The notes: generated by a model not told the origin, from the letters alone. A DNA stretch of 64,000 nucleotides from Rhopalosiphum padi (GCF_020882245.1 NC_083598.1:92695714-92759713), one strand, 5' to 3'; counted from the first letter of the stretch, positions 39,280-52,840 are shown. Numbers and translations are program-made.

Positions 39280-40195
39280 AGGTAGATAAGTAGGTACTAT
39301 TCTACTGTTCATTAAATGTCGAGTGGGTTACTATTATGGATGTGTTAAATTTGAATTTAATAATACATCATTATTCATTATATACGAAAAATGATTCTGA
39401 TCGGAGATGATCTGCCAGCCTATATCACAAACTATATTATATTTTCTGATTTTCATGATATTAATTTTTTTGGTATAGCTATTAAAATAATTTATTTTAC
39501 TTTAAATATTACGGTGGGTTGTAATAATTTTTACCGAAAACATTGCATTTATTTTATTATTAATATTTAAGTATTATAATAAGATATATTTTTTACCATA
39601 TTATATCTACTTATATTACTAAAAATGTACGAGTAATAAAATTTTTCTGTAAATACAATAAAAAAGGATAAATAGGTAAAATCTTAAAGTATATCAAAAA
39701 TGTCATTGCGTATAGTAATATTCATAATATGAATAATATAATAAGTACACAAGTTTCAAATCTCCACGAACAATGTTTTTAAATAATAAAAGAATAATTA
39801 ATATATTATTTATCGTTTAAATAAGTAATTTTGTCCAAATTTTTAACTTGAAATGTCTATAAAAATAATTTACTTTACATATTTTTTTAATTTTATAGAT
39901 TTTAGAATGAACTACTTATGAGGAATCTTGGAAGATGGTATTTTGCGCCAATTTTATTACCTATAATTTGCGCCACCAATAGGTAAATTTAAATACGTAT
40001 GTAATTCGGGCCAAAATATAAAAATATAACATGTATTTAACCCTTCAAAGTACCATTTAGATCCAATTTGAAACCATCCTCAAAGTTGAAACGAACCATT
40101 TTTTGATTACTTATCGTGCATATAAACACAAAAATAAAACATCACACATTATTGTAAAACCAATATATTCATCGCTCCGCTCAGAATGTAAAATA
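39280..40195 (-). repeat. long copy of the CTGAACGGAG repeat family
   Basis: Begins gtactattctactgttcattaaatgtcgagtgggtta, then gtgttaaatttgaatttaat, atacgaaaaatgattctgatcggagatgatctgccagcctatatc, and ends ttgtaaaaccaatatattcatcgctccgctcagaatgtaaaat. Both family ends are present, about 0.9 kb apart, in the opposite orientation to the 25.9 kb copy. Confidence 0.7.
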
Positions 40196-41865
40196 ATTGA
40201 GTACATATATTTACCATTTACTTCGAAACACTAATATTTATAAAAAAAATTATATACAGTAATACAAAATAATATGATATAGGTAATATAAATAATATAA
40301 TATAGTGTATTCAAATTATAAAATATTTAAATGCTTGAGTACAGTAGGTATACCTAATGATTATTACATATCTGAAAATTAGTAACCTTGTATAGTTGTA
40401 TTTAAAATTTCCATAATATTATGTACTTAAATAAACAAAACTATGTATACATTTTATCAAAAGGAATCGTATAAAATAATAACCATAATATCTTAACTTA
40501 GTTTATAGATAAAAATAGCATTCAATATGAGCTTTTGTATATAATAATTATATATTATTATTATTATAATTATATTATAATTGCGGTCAAATCCTAGAAT
40601 ATTAAATATTTATTTATAGAAGAAAACAATTTTGTCGTGATTGTAGTGAAATTCAGATATTTCTCATAGTCTAACTTACTTTAAAATCATGTACTTCTTA
40701 TATTCAAAAAAGTTGAGGTCTTATAATGCCATCAAGTGATGTCATAACTATTAGTGCCACGTGACAGTACTCTTATATAGTCGAATATTGAATGACATTT
40801 CAGAAATAAGTGAACATGATTTATCACAATATTTAGTACTACCAAGTCAAAAAAATGTATTTATTTAGCTTTACTCTTATTACTTTGATTCAAAAGAAAA
40901 CCCCACACCAAAACAATATCATTATGTTACATAAAAATCGGACATTTTCATGAAACCAAAGAATAATAATATACCTACAATATATGATAGGCAAAAACAA
41001 ACAAAATTTTAACAAGAATAGCCATAATTTGAAATCTTTAAAATTTAGTTTATATTCAATTTTATTGTAATAATAATAAAAATGACATATTATGTACAAT
41101 AATAAATATTATACGATAATATAATAGTAAAATAAAATTTAATTACCTACGTCCATCGTGGTTACAAACACATTAATATGTTTTATGTTTCTAATTTAAT
41201 TACTTTTCAATGTATTAATATTATATCAATAAAAATTATATACATAATAAATTATGAATTACTATTTAGTATTTACTATTATAATTACTCTACGCGGACG
41301 TTTATAAGCTTATAACTATAATAATTACAAGCACGTGTAAATGTGTAATTAGGTAATAATTATAAATTAATCAACACTGCAAAGGTGTATCATAAACCAG
41401 GTTATCTATTGCCTATTTTCTGTGAATTATTCTATGATATCAGCGGTATTTAGTAGAAGATAATATGAACAATCATGGAAAAATAAATTAGCAGACTTAT
41501 TCAGCGTTCCATATTATATTAAGTTCAGTGACAACAACACATTTTCAGCACCTTATTATATTCGCCTTCTTTGTATTTAGTATTTACAGTATATCGAATA
41601 TCGATATAAAATACTTCGTACATATACAAGTTCACGCTACAGAATAAGAATTAGTTTGAACTCCCCAGCTTGCTAGACTTAATTGAGTTTTTGACTGCGA
41701 CCTAACCACCTAATATAGTCACTATAAGTGTATAATTTAAATTTAATATTTATATATTATACTGAAAACAGAAAACTCTACAATCAACTGTTCATTTCTT
41801 TGCCCATACCAACTCCTCAAATCCAAACTTAAGATCGACTAGTATTCTCAGAAACTTATAAACAT
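40196..41865. other. AT-rich spacer
   Basis: The minus-strand frame at 40890-41099 is a hydrophobic, low-complexity reading. No supported gene. Confidence 0.55.
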
Positions 41866-41869
41866 AATG

Positions 41870-41985
41870 AGAAGTTTCTGAGGACCTGAGATCACTACAA
41901 CAGTGACCCACTTGTCACTTACGAGTATATACGATATACCGTAGAGCAGAGCGGTACTCACTTGCCCACTTTTTTAACATTAGTT
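41870..41985 (+). repeat. fragment of the CTGAACGGAG family outer block
   Basis: gatcactacaacagtgacccacttgtcac ... accgtagagcagagcggtactcacttgcccactttttt is the reverse complement of the outer block (aagtgggtanctctgct ... gtgggtcactgta) of the copies at 37.4, 39.3 and 49.0 kb. Confidence 0.5.
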
Positions 41986-43920
41986 TTTAATTATTTAATA
42001 TTAATGTTATTGTCGATATGTGATTTTTAAAAATAATAATTTACATATTATATGACTTTTATTTTTATGAAATTCTTCAAATAAAACCTACTTTAATGTG
42101 ATAAAATGTATTATTATTTTTAATCCCAATTTATATTTAATAATAAAATTCATTTCTATTAATTGTGATAAGCAATTATAATATAATGATTAGAACATGT
42201 TTTATTGTTAATTGTTATATACTTACTATACGCATTTTGTTATAATTTTGTTACGTTCCATATGGTTATTAAAAAATATTTAAAAGAAATATTTTTATAA
42301 AAATATCATATTTTAGCGAAAACAGGCTAGGCTATGTATAAATATTATAACTGTTTTTTTAGAGGGTAACAGCAATGCTCATCAGATCGATACAAATAAA
42401 AAAAAAATCATTTACAGAAATTATAAAATACTTTTAAAATTTGTTTCTCTAAATATCTCAGACTTCAGTATTTATATCATAACTATACCAAATTATATTA
42501 TGTACAAAAAACTATAAAGCGTTTACTACATGATTCTATTACAAACTAATTTATCTTTAAAAAAACAACAAATTGATATTTTCTTAACATTCGTTTTATA
42601 CCTATTAAACATTCAATTAACTATGTATACAATTATTCCACATAATATATTTGAAATATATTAAATATTAACATACGAGTATAATAAGCAGCAAATACCT
42701 ACATCTTCTGTAATGTATATAATATAATGTTATTCTACTGTATGCACTATAATAATATAATATATTAAATCCCGTTGAACACAAATTATTTCTATTGACC
42801 TTGTATGTAAAACCGCCTTGAGCGTATCAATATAATAATAAATGATAACCTGTTTTGATCGAAGACGGTCTACAATGAAGTCTTTTACTTTTTTTCATAA
42901 CAAACTCTTCGTAAATACGAGTGACTACATACAGCTGTAAAAAAACTCTATACACACGAAATCCAAACACAAAAATGCCCTCATGGTCCTCTGTATTACC
43001 CTATTATAATATTATGTATACTCGATTATTATCGAATTTTGAGACGCAACGTATACAATGTCGTTCGTCAACATAAGTATATATACGTATAGTTATAATA
43101 CATTATATCATATAGACTACTACACATATAAACCGAAATTACTATTTTAACCTGCATATAGTACCCATGCAATAGGAATTTGTGACTTTCAAACGACGTT
43201 TTATTTTTGTCCGCAATACTTTTGCAATGACGCGTTGAAAATAAATTACCGATACAATATTTTATTGAGTAAAAATGTAAAATATTAAAAATATATATTA
43301 TATGAAACTATTTTAGTTATTTTTTTAGCTAAAAACCTATGTTTAAATGTATTATGATGATCGTCCTTTACAATAATATAAAGGTTATCGTTCGAATAGT
43401 ATATTCACATAGGTATTCGTAAACTAATGAATACTTCAAAAAATAATAATATGTATTCCTATATTATAAATACCCGATAATAAATAAAATGTTTAACTCT
43501 GACGATAAAATAAATTGTTTTATTTTTTTTAAAGATAAAACCACATATACCTAGCCAATATTACTGTATTTTAGACTTTAGTATCCTATACAACTGTAAC
43601 GATGGTCGTTAATATGTTTCTAGTGGCATTAAATGCTATAAAACAGTATTGTTTACTTAAACAGCATAGTATCAACATTATATTATAGTGTAGAACGTAC
43701 TCAAAAATCGCCAAATTTCGACTAAAAAAAATGGCAAAACGAAATGCGTATCGCTAAAAAAAATGTTGAACTGCTATAGTTCAAAGACACGTAAACCGCC
43801 TTATACTCGCACTCAAGACGAAACCACGAAACAATATCGTAAATATTATTATTATTATTATTATTATATACACTCTGCCATCAAACAAGACTAAAAATGA
43901 AGTGGCAAAGAAAAAAATGA
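41986..43920. other. AT-rich spacer
   Basis: No supported gene. (ATT)n microsatellite at 43845-43867. Confidence 0.55.
43845..43867. repeat. (ATT)n microsatellite
   Basis: Seven perfect ATT units. Confidence 0.9.
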
Positions 43921-44660
43921 AAATATGTATAATATTATTAATATTATGATAAGAAACGAGACGAACGCTGCGACGACACGAATAATATACGATCGTCACA
44001 AGTATTATAGTTATAAGCTGGGGGACGTGCAGTTTTACTCGTATAGTTTTCGTTTCATCAATACGGGTTTCTTTGACGGTGGTTGGAAACCACTGGATAC
44101 CGCAGCGGAGTGCGGCGGCCAAACATGCAAAACGATGTCTTGCGACCACGCAGCGATCCGACACGAATCGTCGTCGACTCTTGAGGAATTTTTTAGCTTC
44201 TCTTTTTTTCCCCACCACCACCTTACCAGTTTTGTGCGCGCATAACCGACGATGGTGATTTCTGTAGGTATATTATACGTATTATTGTACAGGAGGAACT
44301 CGCACGGGGTTTACGATTTTAGTCATCGTTGTTATTATTATTATTATTACACGTACTACGTATGGTGAGGCTAAACGGTGACGATGATGATGGATACCAG
44401 CTCAACGGGTTTTGACCATGAATGTTTATTATTGGCCTTGGCCACAGGTTTATTATATGCATACGAAACGAGCCCGGCCCTAACGTCCTCCATAAATATA
44501 CACAGCTACAATACTTACACGATGCATGTGTTGGTGTGCCACCGCTCGCCCGCAAACCCGTCTCCAGAAAAACCACCTCGGAGAAATGCAAATGCAACTG
44601 GTGTGCGTGTATATGTATAATATTATGATGTGTTTCTTTCATTCGACTATTGCTGCCTTG
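43921..44660. promoter_or_regulatory. GC-richer island with stop-poor frames on both strands
   Basis: GC rises in two blocks, 43950-44260 and 44370-44650. Frames of 146 (43781-44221 minus), 106 (43925-44245 plus) and 140 codons (44319-44741 minus) overlap each other on opposite strands. Their products are of mixed composition with no recognisable domain, and the minus frames end in Ile- and Asn-runs from ATT repeats. A perfect POU octamer ATGCAAAT lies at 44586-44593. I favour regulatory or untranslated-exon DNA; a lineage-specific exon cannot be excluded. Confidence 0.25.
44332..44349. repeat. (TTA)6 microsatellite
   Basis: Six perfect TTA units. Confidence 0.9.
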
Positions 44661-46820
44661 CTGGCCGCCACACAGAACTGTACTTACTTCATTTTTTCCC
44701 GTGCTTGTATATATAAGTAAATGTATGTAAAAAGATTTCATTGAAAATAATTATCGTATAAACTATAGAGTACGACAATATCGCGTAACCGTGTTATTAC
44801 TATTATTATTAGTAATTTATTGCTTTTATTATAGTTTATAACCATCATCAAACACGCGGAATAATATTTTGTCCGTTATTATTAATATTTATCAGGTACC
44901 TGAATGCCTCATACTAAGTTTTCTTCCGTTATCGTATACGTTGTCTAATGTATATTATAACTTATAAGTATGTTGATCACTAAATAAAACGATACGTAAC
45001 AATATTGTACATACACGATACACATTCAAAATTACCATCAATTATAAATTTATAACATTTGAGTACATTATACTACAACATTTAAAACGATTGTTTCGTG
45101 CAATCCAAGAACCACGTGAAATAATCTATGTCCAAAATAATATTACATAGTTGAATGACGGATTTCTAATCGGATTTGAAAAACGAAATTATTTTTTTTG
45201 TAAGTCAGGTTAGGTTACTACAGAAGGCGATATTAAAATATGGGTATACATTGTGTGGATCCGACGACAAATTTATTTGCTGTGAATTTCTGCTTGTATT
45301 CAAATTATGGATATTGTTAATTCAAACTGAAAACTAGTCATCATTTCTTTTATAATAATGATAATATTAATAAAAAAAAATAGAACACCGACCGTTCTGT
45401 TGGTTTTTTTACGTAGTATTATTTTCCCCGTACGTGACAGAACGTATAATATAAAAAAACATAATACGGCACAACCTTCGACATCAAAGATAAGTACATT
45501 TATCGGTAGTTTGCTGACCTTAAGCGAACGAAAAAAACTTATTCCAACTGTGTCAGTCACAGCGAGTGCTAAAACGACCTTTTCGAAGACCGTTTGGTTT
45601 TTTTCAGTCGGCGCAGTGTGATTAGTGTGTTTATGTCGAGCAATTTTATGCCGACATATAACGTTTACAAGAAATAGGCAATAAAATATATTTTCGAACT
45701 TAACGTGATTTTTATAACGTCCGTGCGACCAATTTTTAAACACGGAATACTGCCGCTTTAGGAAATGTCACATTGCACTTTTTTCAAGAATCATTTCTGT
45801 TTAGCACATATTTTTTACTAATAAATATTAAACATATTATACTTACTGTATAATTACTGCAAATCTCCAAATAGAATAACCAGTAAAAATTGTCGAAATA
45901 GATATTAAATATTTAAACGTATATACCACTTATGTCCTTTACCTATATTTTTTTTTTCTCATTTGTTAAACCTATTGCCTATTACAAAGAACAATTAAAA
46001 TTAAATTAAGTCATAATAAAATCTAACTAGTTTTAAAATCCCCATTTTTACACGTCTATAAAAATTATCGATTTGAAATACAATAATATAGGTAATAGAT
46101 ATTTCAATGGGGTAATAATGGCACTGCTTGTAATTATAATATGATTGTATCTACACTGGCTACACTATGTGGTGCACGAACAACTCAACAAAACGTTTAA
46201 TTTCCTACTGTAATAAACTTATATTAAAAAATATCACCAAGTATTATAAATACTTGATGAATTATTAATAAATCGCGGTCATGTACATAATAATAGTTAT
46301 ATAGTACATCGTATAAGTATAAGTAATTCATTAAATATTTGTGAACAAATTTTAGTCGTGATGTTGCTATACTTCACAATTTCACATATTATTTGTTATT
46401 TTACAGTGCAATTTAACCACGTTTCACTATGACTTTTGAAGTAAACAAAAATATATATATATATATTAAAATATAGGTCTATATGACTATCAGACTATAT
46501 AATACTCGACTGCGTGATTTTGGTAAGATTATAATGTAATATTAATAATATTATGTGTGGCATTTTCGTTTTTAACGCGATATGTCTATGCACATGCATA
46601 TTATATATACAGAAATTTTCACCTAAAACTATGCGCAAGTCGTTATATAGTTATATTAACAATAGAGAATATTAAATACCGTTTTAGTAAAACAGATTAC
46701 CTACGTACAACACTATTAAAAAACACTGGCACACATAATATGACCAGTCAGGTGGTGTACTTTCTATATCATTATTTATCGGATCCACAAATAGTTTTCA
46801 TTTATTCGTTGCTGATAACA
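44661..46820. other. AT-rich spacer
   Basis: Frames at 45300-45743 minus (147 codons) and 45358-45621 plus (87 codons) overlap antisense across a moderately GC-richer stretch (45420-45640). Neither peptide is recognised, so neither is called. caggttaggtta at 45208 is a short TTAGG-like match. Confidence 0.5.
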
Positions 46821-46827
46821 TTTGATT

Positions 46828-46925
46828 GGACATTTGGTCCAAACAAAAAAACTTAGTATATGGACAATTGGCCTACGCCAAAATTTTATACACGAATAAT
46901 TGCTAAAAGCTTTATCCACGGCTAA
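46828..46925. mobile_element. single end of a MULE-like element
   Basis: GGACATTTGGTCC (46828), GGACAATTGGCC (46862) and GAATAATTGCT (46894) are spaced 34 and 32 bp, exactly as the three acaatt motifs at 57032, 57066 and 57098, and aattttatac precedes the third motif in both. It is evidently an end of a related element. No inverted partner end was found, so it is truncated or solo. Confidence 0.5.
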
Positions 46926-46989
46926 TTTTATTATTGTGTTTTTTTCAATTGATAAGAATAATATACTGAGCATTTTTTACATTTAACCT

Positions 46990-47132
46990 CCTCTAACTTA
47001 ATTCATTTTCAGTTTTCTATCAGAAAAAAATTGAGCATTGAAGCGTTTTTTCTCCTAATAAGGTAACGTTAGATACGAGAAAAAATCAAAAAACACATAT
47101 TATTGTAAAATCAATATACTAATTATTTTTAC
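46990..47132 (-). repeat. fragment of the CTGAACGGAG repeat family
   Basis: gtttttt..cctaataagg ... aaaaaacacatattattgtaaaatcaatatacta corresponds to the family end 'cacatcattgtaaaatcaatacattcatcgctc', truncated before the terminal bases. Confidence 0.45.
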
Positions 47133-47307
47133 TTTATTTAAATTAATAAACGCTATACAGATTTAATTTTTAGTAAATACTAGGACATTGATACATAAGC
47201 ATAAAAACATTTTAATACAAAAAATGTTCATGGTGGTTCGCCTGAGACACGGCTTTCCTTAAAAAATCAGTCTCTAGGTAGTTTATTCCGGGTATCTCTC
47301 CCGAGTT

Positions 47308-47316
47308 CTTGTATCG
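47308..47316. other. probable target-site duplication, left
   Basis: CTTGTATCG; compares with CTTGTACCC at 47646-47654 (7 of 9 identical). Confidence 0.45.
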
Positions 47317-47645
47317 GGCAAATGCAAGTTCCTACAAAAGACCTAGCAGATAAAAAGAATACATTTGCTAGTTCCTACATTAAAGAATAAGGTACATATA
47401 TGTAAGTTCCTACATGGTAAAAAATAGGTACATATTAGGTTATGACAGTATCATCAGTTTTATAACTATATTATATATAAAAAAATGTTTATTCTTTTTA
47501 CATACGTACCTCTCCTGTCTTCCACCGTGTATAGGAACTAACGTACATGCCTTTTTTACCGTGTAGGAATTTACACATCACATATGTAGGAATTAGCGTA
47601 TGCAATTTTTTACCTGCTACTCTCGTGTAGGAACTTACAATTCCC
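47317..47645. mobile_element. MULE-like non-autonomous element (329 bp)
   Basis: Left end GGCAAATGCAAGTTCCTACA; reverse complement of right end GGGAATTGTAAGTTCCTACA, a clear TIR of about 20 bp. Three gttccta copies point inward on the left (47328, 47371, 47406), and on the right taggaac/taggaat copies occur four times in inverted orientation. Ends start with GG and flanking 9-mers match at seven of nine positions, as in the elements at 32.6 and 57.0 kb. No coding frame of its own; the minus frame at 47498-47710 crosses its border. Confidence 0.65.
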
Positions 47646-47654
47646 CTTGTACCC
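47646..47654. other. probable target-site duplication, right
   Basis: CTTGTACCC, seven of nine identical to the left flank. Confidence 0.45.
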
Positions 47655-48995
47655 ACTACCGTCTGTCGGTATTCGAAATCCAATTCTAAAAAGTAGCATG
47701 AGTACATCATTGGATTCAGAAACTATATTATTTGAAAATTTAACACCAACGTCCAACATCATCCTATACCATCGACTCTATAATGTTGATAGTTTAAGAG
47801 TGGACAAAACGGGTTCGTATTCATGCGGTTTATGTTTTAGGTGTATATATATTTTTAGTATTACATTAAATATAGAGAGCTATAGTTATCATTCCAAGAG
47901 AGCAACTCTGTACACACTACACGTTCGATTCGTAATTTATCCTGAACTCTTTCAACACTATCAATCTATATTCCATTATAGAACGAACTAACGAGTAATA
48001 TAAGGCTAGAAGACATTTACCAGACAACCGAACCTGCATGCTGCCTCACACAATCAAGTACTCGCTGAGCTTTATCTGATGGCTGATATAAAATCAATAT
48101 TATGAGCCCCAAAGGATATAGTGTCGGACTGTCGGAATATATATGATTCCCAAATCCATAATCTGATCAGTACATACTAAAATATTAGTTCCAATATGTT
48201 TTGCATATTTTAATATTACTTTTACTTTTAATTATTACTTACCATCTTATATCGTTCTGCTCAGAATTTAAAACGTACCTATATTTAGAAACACAATACT
48301 TTTTTCATTTCTATTGTAATATTATATTCGTATACTGTAATTACTAATTAATAAGACCATGCATATTTAATCGTCAAGGTGTCAAACAACGAAAATATCA
48401 CATTTCCAAAAATGCGTAAAATTTAGGTAGACCACCGTGAAAATCCTGGTTTCCCGGTAAACTTATCAGTTATCCCCCCGTGATTACACAACTAAAAATC
48501 AAAAACCGTTATCGTCGTCATTGTTATATCCAGTTGTTTGTACATTAGTATTTTAAAAACGCGCCTCGAATTATTTACCTCTATAGTTGACGGTCCTTTC
48601 GAAACAACTTTGAATCGGTTCGAAAACAAGAACCGCATTATTTTAAAAATTTACAATTTATGTTGGCCCAACACTTTTTCGCTGTCGTTCGCGTTCAATT
48701 GCCAACATAAATAAAATAATAAAAACTTTGTTTCAAGGTTATAATATAGAAGTTATACTTCTTTTTCCGCTGACCACGAAATTAAATCCTTACACAATCC
48801 AGCCACCCAAAAACCGGTATCGAGTTTGATATAATGTTTACATATATAAATCGTTTTTTCACCTACATATAGATATATTGTATAATATACAAGTTTTTTA
48901 CACAGCATTATCTCTCTGGAAAAAAAAATTAACTGTTGTCCAACGAATGGATATAGAGTGAAGAGTCTGTCGTGGTAAATTTTTTTTAAGTCAAT
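47655..48995. other. spacer with a short perfect inverted repeat
   Basis: A 114-codon plus frame (47647-47991) starts in the element above and is not recognised. A piece of the CTGAACGGAG family end (tcgttctgctcagaatttaaaac) lies at 48252-48275. 48540-48720 is a little GC-richer and holds the inverted repeat listed separately. Confidence 0.5.
48656..48712. repeat. 12-bp perfect inverted repeat with 33-base spacer
   Basis: atttatgttggc at 48656-48667 and gccaacataaat at 48701-48712 are exact reverse complements. The spacer is unusually CpG-rich for this window (ttcgctgtcgttcgcgttc). It could be a very small MITE. Confidence 0.6.
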
Positions 48996-48999
48996 AATA

Positions 49000-49980
49000 A
49001 AAAAATAGGTAAGTAAGTACCGCTCTGCTGTACATTGAGTGTCAGGTGGGTCATTATTATTATAGGTCTGTTAAATTTGAATTCAGTTATATATCGTTGT
49101 ATACGAAAAATGATTCTGATTGATAATGTTTTTTTAATATAGCTATTTAAGTCATTTTTTTTACTTTTAGTACTTATAGTTAAATTATCGGACAATTTTT
49201 TAAATTTTAAATTTTTTTTCGAAAATATTTTATTTATTATTAGTATTTAATTTATAATAATTTATAATCATTTATATTTATACGATATACCATGTTATAT
49301 AAAATTATCAACTTATTTAACTCACAATTACATCTCTCTGTAAATACAGTAAGTCAGCAAAACAGTAAAAATAGATTCATAATAGGTATATAGCTAATTC
49401 TTTTAAATAAATCAAAAATGTTATTATTTATTAAGTATTATAGTAAAATTCATAATAATATAAAATAAATAAAAGTTTAAGTTCCCACAGGTTAGGTTAG
49501 GTTAGGTTAAATAACGCATCGTTATTCATCGTTTAAATAAGTAATTTCGTCCAAATTTAAACTTAAAATGTCTATAAAAAATATTTGTCTATTTATGCAA
49601 TTTTTTAAATTTTATAGTTTCAATATAAACTACTTATGAAGAATCATATATTAAATTTTTATAACTTTGATACAAAAAGAAAAGTTTTTATAAATTTTTA
49701 ACTACAAAATAGTTTGTAATTTTTTACGATTTCGACGAATTTCGTCAAATTCTTACCTCTAATGCATATAAAAAAAAATTGTGTCTATATATTTTTAATA
49801 TTTTTATTCGACTGTATAATAATAACTATATTATGGGATCTTGCAATTAAATTTTCAAGATTTTAACACATTGAATAATTCATATTGACATTTATAGAAA
49901 TAACTAAAAAAAAAGTCGAAATATTTTGAAAATATTATCGTAAATAAAAAAAAATTTTTTGCTTGTTTGTCACTAATAGT
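49000..49980 (-). repeat. partial long copy of the CTGAACGGAG repeat family
   Basis: Outer block taccgctctgctgtacattgagtgtcaggtgggtcatt, then tgttaaatttgaattcag and atacgaaaaatgattctgat as at 39.3 kb. The interior matches the 39.8 kb copy (gtaatttcgtccaaattt, aaaatgtctataaaaaatat, actacttatgaagaatc). The far terminus is missing. Confidence 0.65.
49489..49510. repeat. interstitial (TTAGG)n, four units
   Basis: aggttaggttaggttaggtta: the canonical insect telomere unit, in a short array inside the dispersed repeat copy. Confidence 0.8.
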
Positions 49981-52840
49981 TATAATAATAATAATTATTA
50001 TTATTATTATTACGGAGAATGAGGTAAATGATATATACGATTGAAAAAATAATTATAATTTAAAAAGTGCTTTTGTACTTACCAAATCAAAAGTTCAACA
50101 CTTTATTTTCTTCACTCATATTGTAACAAAATACCCTGCTAAGCTCGTCATTAAAAAAAAAAATATGTGCATATTCAGTACTACACAACTTAGTTGTTTT
50201 AAGGTAAATAAATTCTCTCAATTATTATAATCTCACACAACGAATAATTTATCACATGTCGATCCTTATAGTATATGAAATATTAAAATGTACACAAAAA
50301 AAGCGGCTAAACCGCTAAACGATATATATAGCTATATACATATACATATAATATGTATAATAGTAATAATATGATGACGACCAAATCAATCGGTAATTTG
50401 TGCTAATTGAATTACAACCAATTGGTTATTATTTTGTATTTGTAAATTTGTTAAACTTTTTTCGCCGATTAATACTATAGTTTAATAACGTATATATTTA
50501 TGTCATAATATGACATTAAATCGTGTGGGTTTGTATATATTTTCATCCATATAGTATAATAAAGAAGTGGGCGTTTTAAATTCGTTTTACCATGCCTATA
50601 AATATGTATGGTTTAAAATCAAAATAATATATATATACCTGCAGATATCTTGTATATGATGTCGAAGAAAAACCTAATAAGTCGGTACACCCAAAAAAAA
50701 ATTTTTTAAAATACCAATCCGTCGACAACAACCGGTTCGTAAGAAATGACAAATGTGACACGGCGATGTCTTATCCGGAATACATAGAATATTTATGTAA
50801 TGGATTCCATTTAAGAGGATTTCCATCACCTCTTTTAACCGGTCAAAGTGGCATGTACTTATCCAATATAGATATACATGCAGCAAATTATTATATTATT
50901 TGAAACGTGGCGGCGGCGGTGTATCATTTGACCACGTGTATACCTACTGTATATTTGTACTTATATATTATGACGATGCCATGATAGAGAACAACTTTTC
51001 GTGTATACTGTATAGGACGCCCATTAACATCCCCAAAAAATAGGTAGTAGGCTAAGGTTGGGAAGTACACGACAAACAACAGATGCGAAAATGTACAGGC
51101 CACTCCTGTAATCACACAAGTACACAACTTATCGGCAAACTAGACATTTTACATAAATATACTGTTTTTAGTTTTTACATGATTATTTAATCACACTATA
51201 CACACTAACTACTAACATATTTTTTTGTTATCATTTTTTAAATAGCGGGGATATAGCCCCAATGACTTCTAAATCATAAACACATCCATGATATGGATGT
51301 AATAAAAAGAGATAACATTATAAAATAACAAATTTCACCGTGCGTAATACAACACTGTCTATACTTTTTCATATTTTTTAACTTATTATATAAATCTTAT
51401 ATAATAATAATATTCGGTATATAATTTGGTAACATTAATTATATAAAATATTATCTTATCGGCGATGGCACCCGTAATGACCTTTATCGATAAACAAATT
51501 ATAATATAGATGCCCCTAATATATTATACTATATATGTATAAATAATAAAAGTAAATACCCGGAGGTCAGCAAAATATGATGATAAATTGATAACTTACA
51601 TATATTCTGTAACGCAGAGAAGTTGTACAGAATGTATAATAATTGTAACTCGTAATGGTAGTTATCGACCAAATTATCAATTATTATTATTAGTGGTATT
51701 CGTTGCTCATATTTTTCTCCGCCACACCCTTTAGAGAGTATCAGAGAACACAGATCGGTCTGATCGACAACGTAATTATTTTATGTCTGATAACATGTGT
51801 TAGAAACTTAAAACCTACATACGTATTACAATTTTAATTAAGTATATTAATTTGTCAGAAGGACGGTATAACCGCATGTGTTATCTCGTCTTGTTAACGT
51901 CTAACGCACAGTAAAGCAAATTTTACGTTCTAAATGGATTATTTTATTTCGTAATTTAAAATATTAGAGTACATAAATTAACTTAATTTATTTTTATATT
52001 AAATTTTAATGTGGAACAAAATAACCACTGCCCCACGTGCCACGTAGTTTTAATTTTATAATTATTTTTAAAAATCCTGAGCGTTTTAAAATTGTAAATT
52101 TTTATAGTATAGTATGGTATTTAATATAATTTAAAATATTAAAAAATACATTTTATGTTTGAATTTCAATAGGAGGCTATTATAAGTTATATTACATTAT
52201 TATATTATAATAATATTATGTGGTATACCTAATGGCTAATATGGTGTATATAATATAAATAGAGATAGAGGTATGCCAAATATGGAATCATGAGAACAAT
52301 ATATTGTATTATCGTGAACAAAATATTGTATGTTTTAGTATAACTTATTTATAAACGTTATATATAAATTTTTTTAGTCAAACTTAATATATAAAAATAA
52401 AATAAAATAATTTTTCTATTGTAATAATATATTTTCTAATTATATTAAATTGTCACCAGAAAAAGTATAAAAAATGTAGGAAATTCTGTTGATACCTATA
52501 ATATCCATTTCATATCTACAGTTATACTAGGTAATAATTTCAAAAATGCAATAAAATATTTATTATACTTATAATTAAATTATTACTATATACTTATAGT
52601 TATTAACTACTATACTATTATGTAAAATTTGTCACTTAGCTACTAAGTAGTATTATATTATTATATAATTATTAATCTTGCAATATTAATAAATTATTTG
52701 TTATTTGTTATAAAGCTATTATAACTTGTTATTTTATTACATAATGCTAACACATTTAGTGTAAGGCCAAAGGATAAATAATATTTTTGGTTTTCCAATT
52801 TGGTGTATAGAAGATATTTTCGACATATCAACTTAACATA
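49981..52840. other. AT-rich spacer without supported genes
   Basis: Frames at 50576-50886 and 50924-51127 (minus) are unrecognised. No element boundaries seen. Confidence 0.55.

Noticed and set aside
45300..45743. 147-codon minus-strand open frame
   Set aside because: The peptide is unrecognised, overlaps an antisense frame and lies partly in AT-runs; no start context or splice evidence.
46118..46135. miR-263-like start aatggcactg
   Set aside because: Match ends after ten bases and no hairpin surrounds it.
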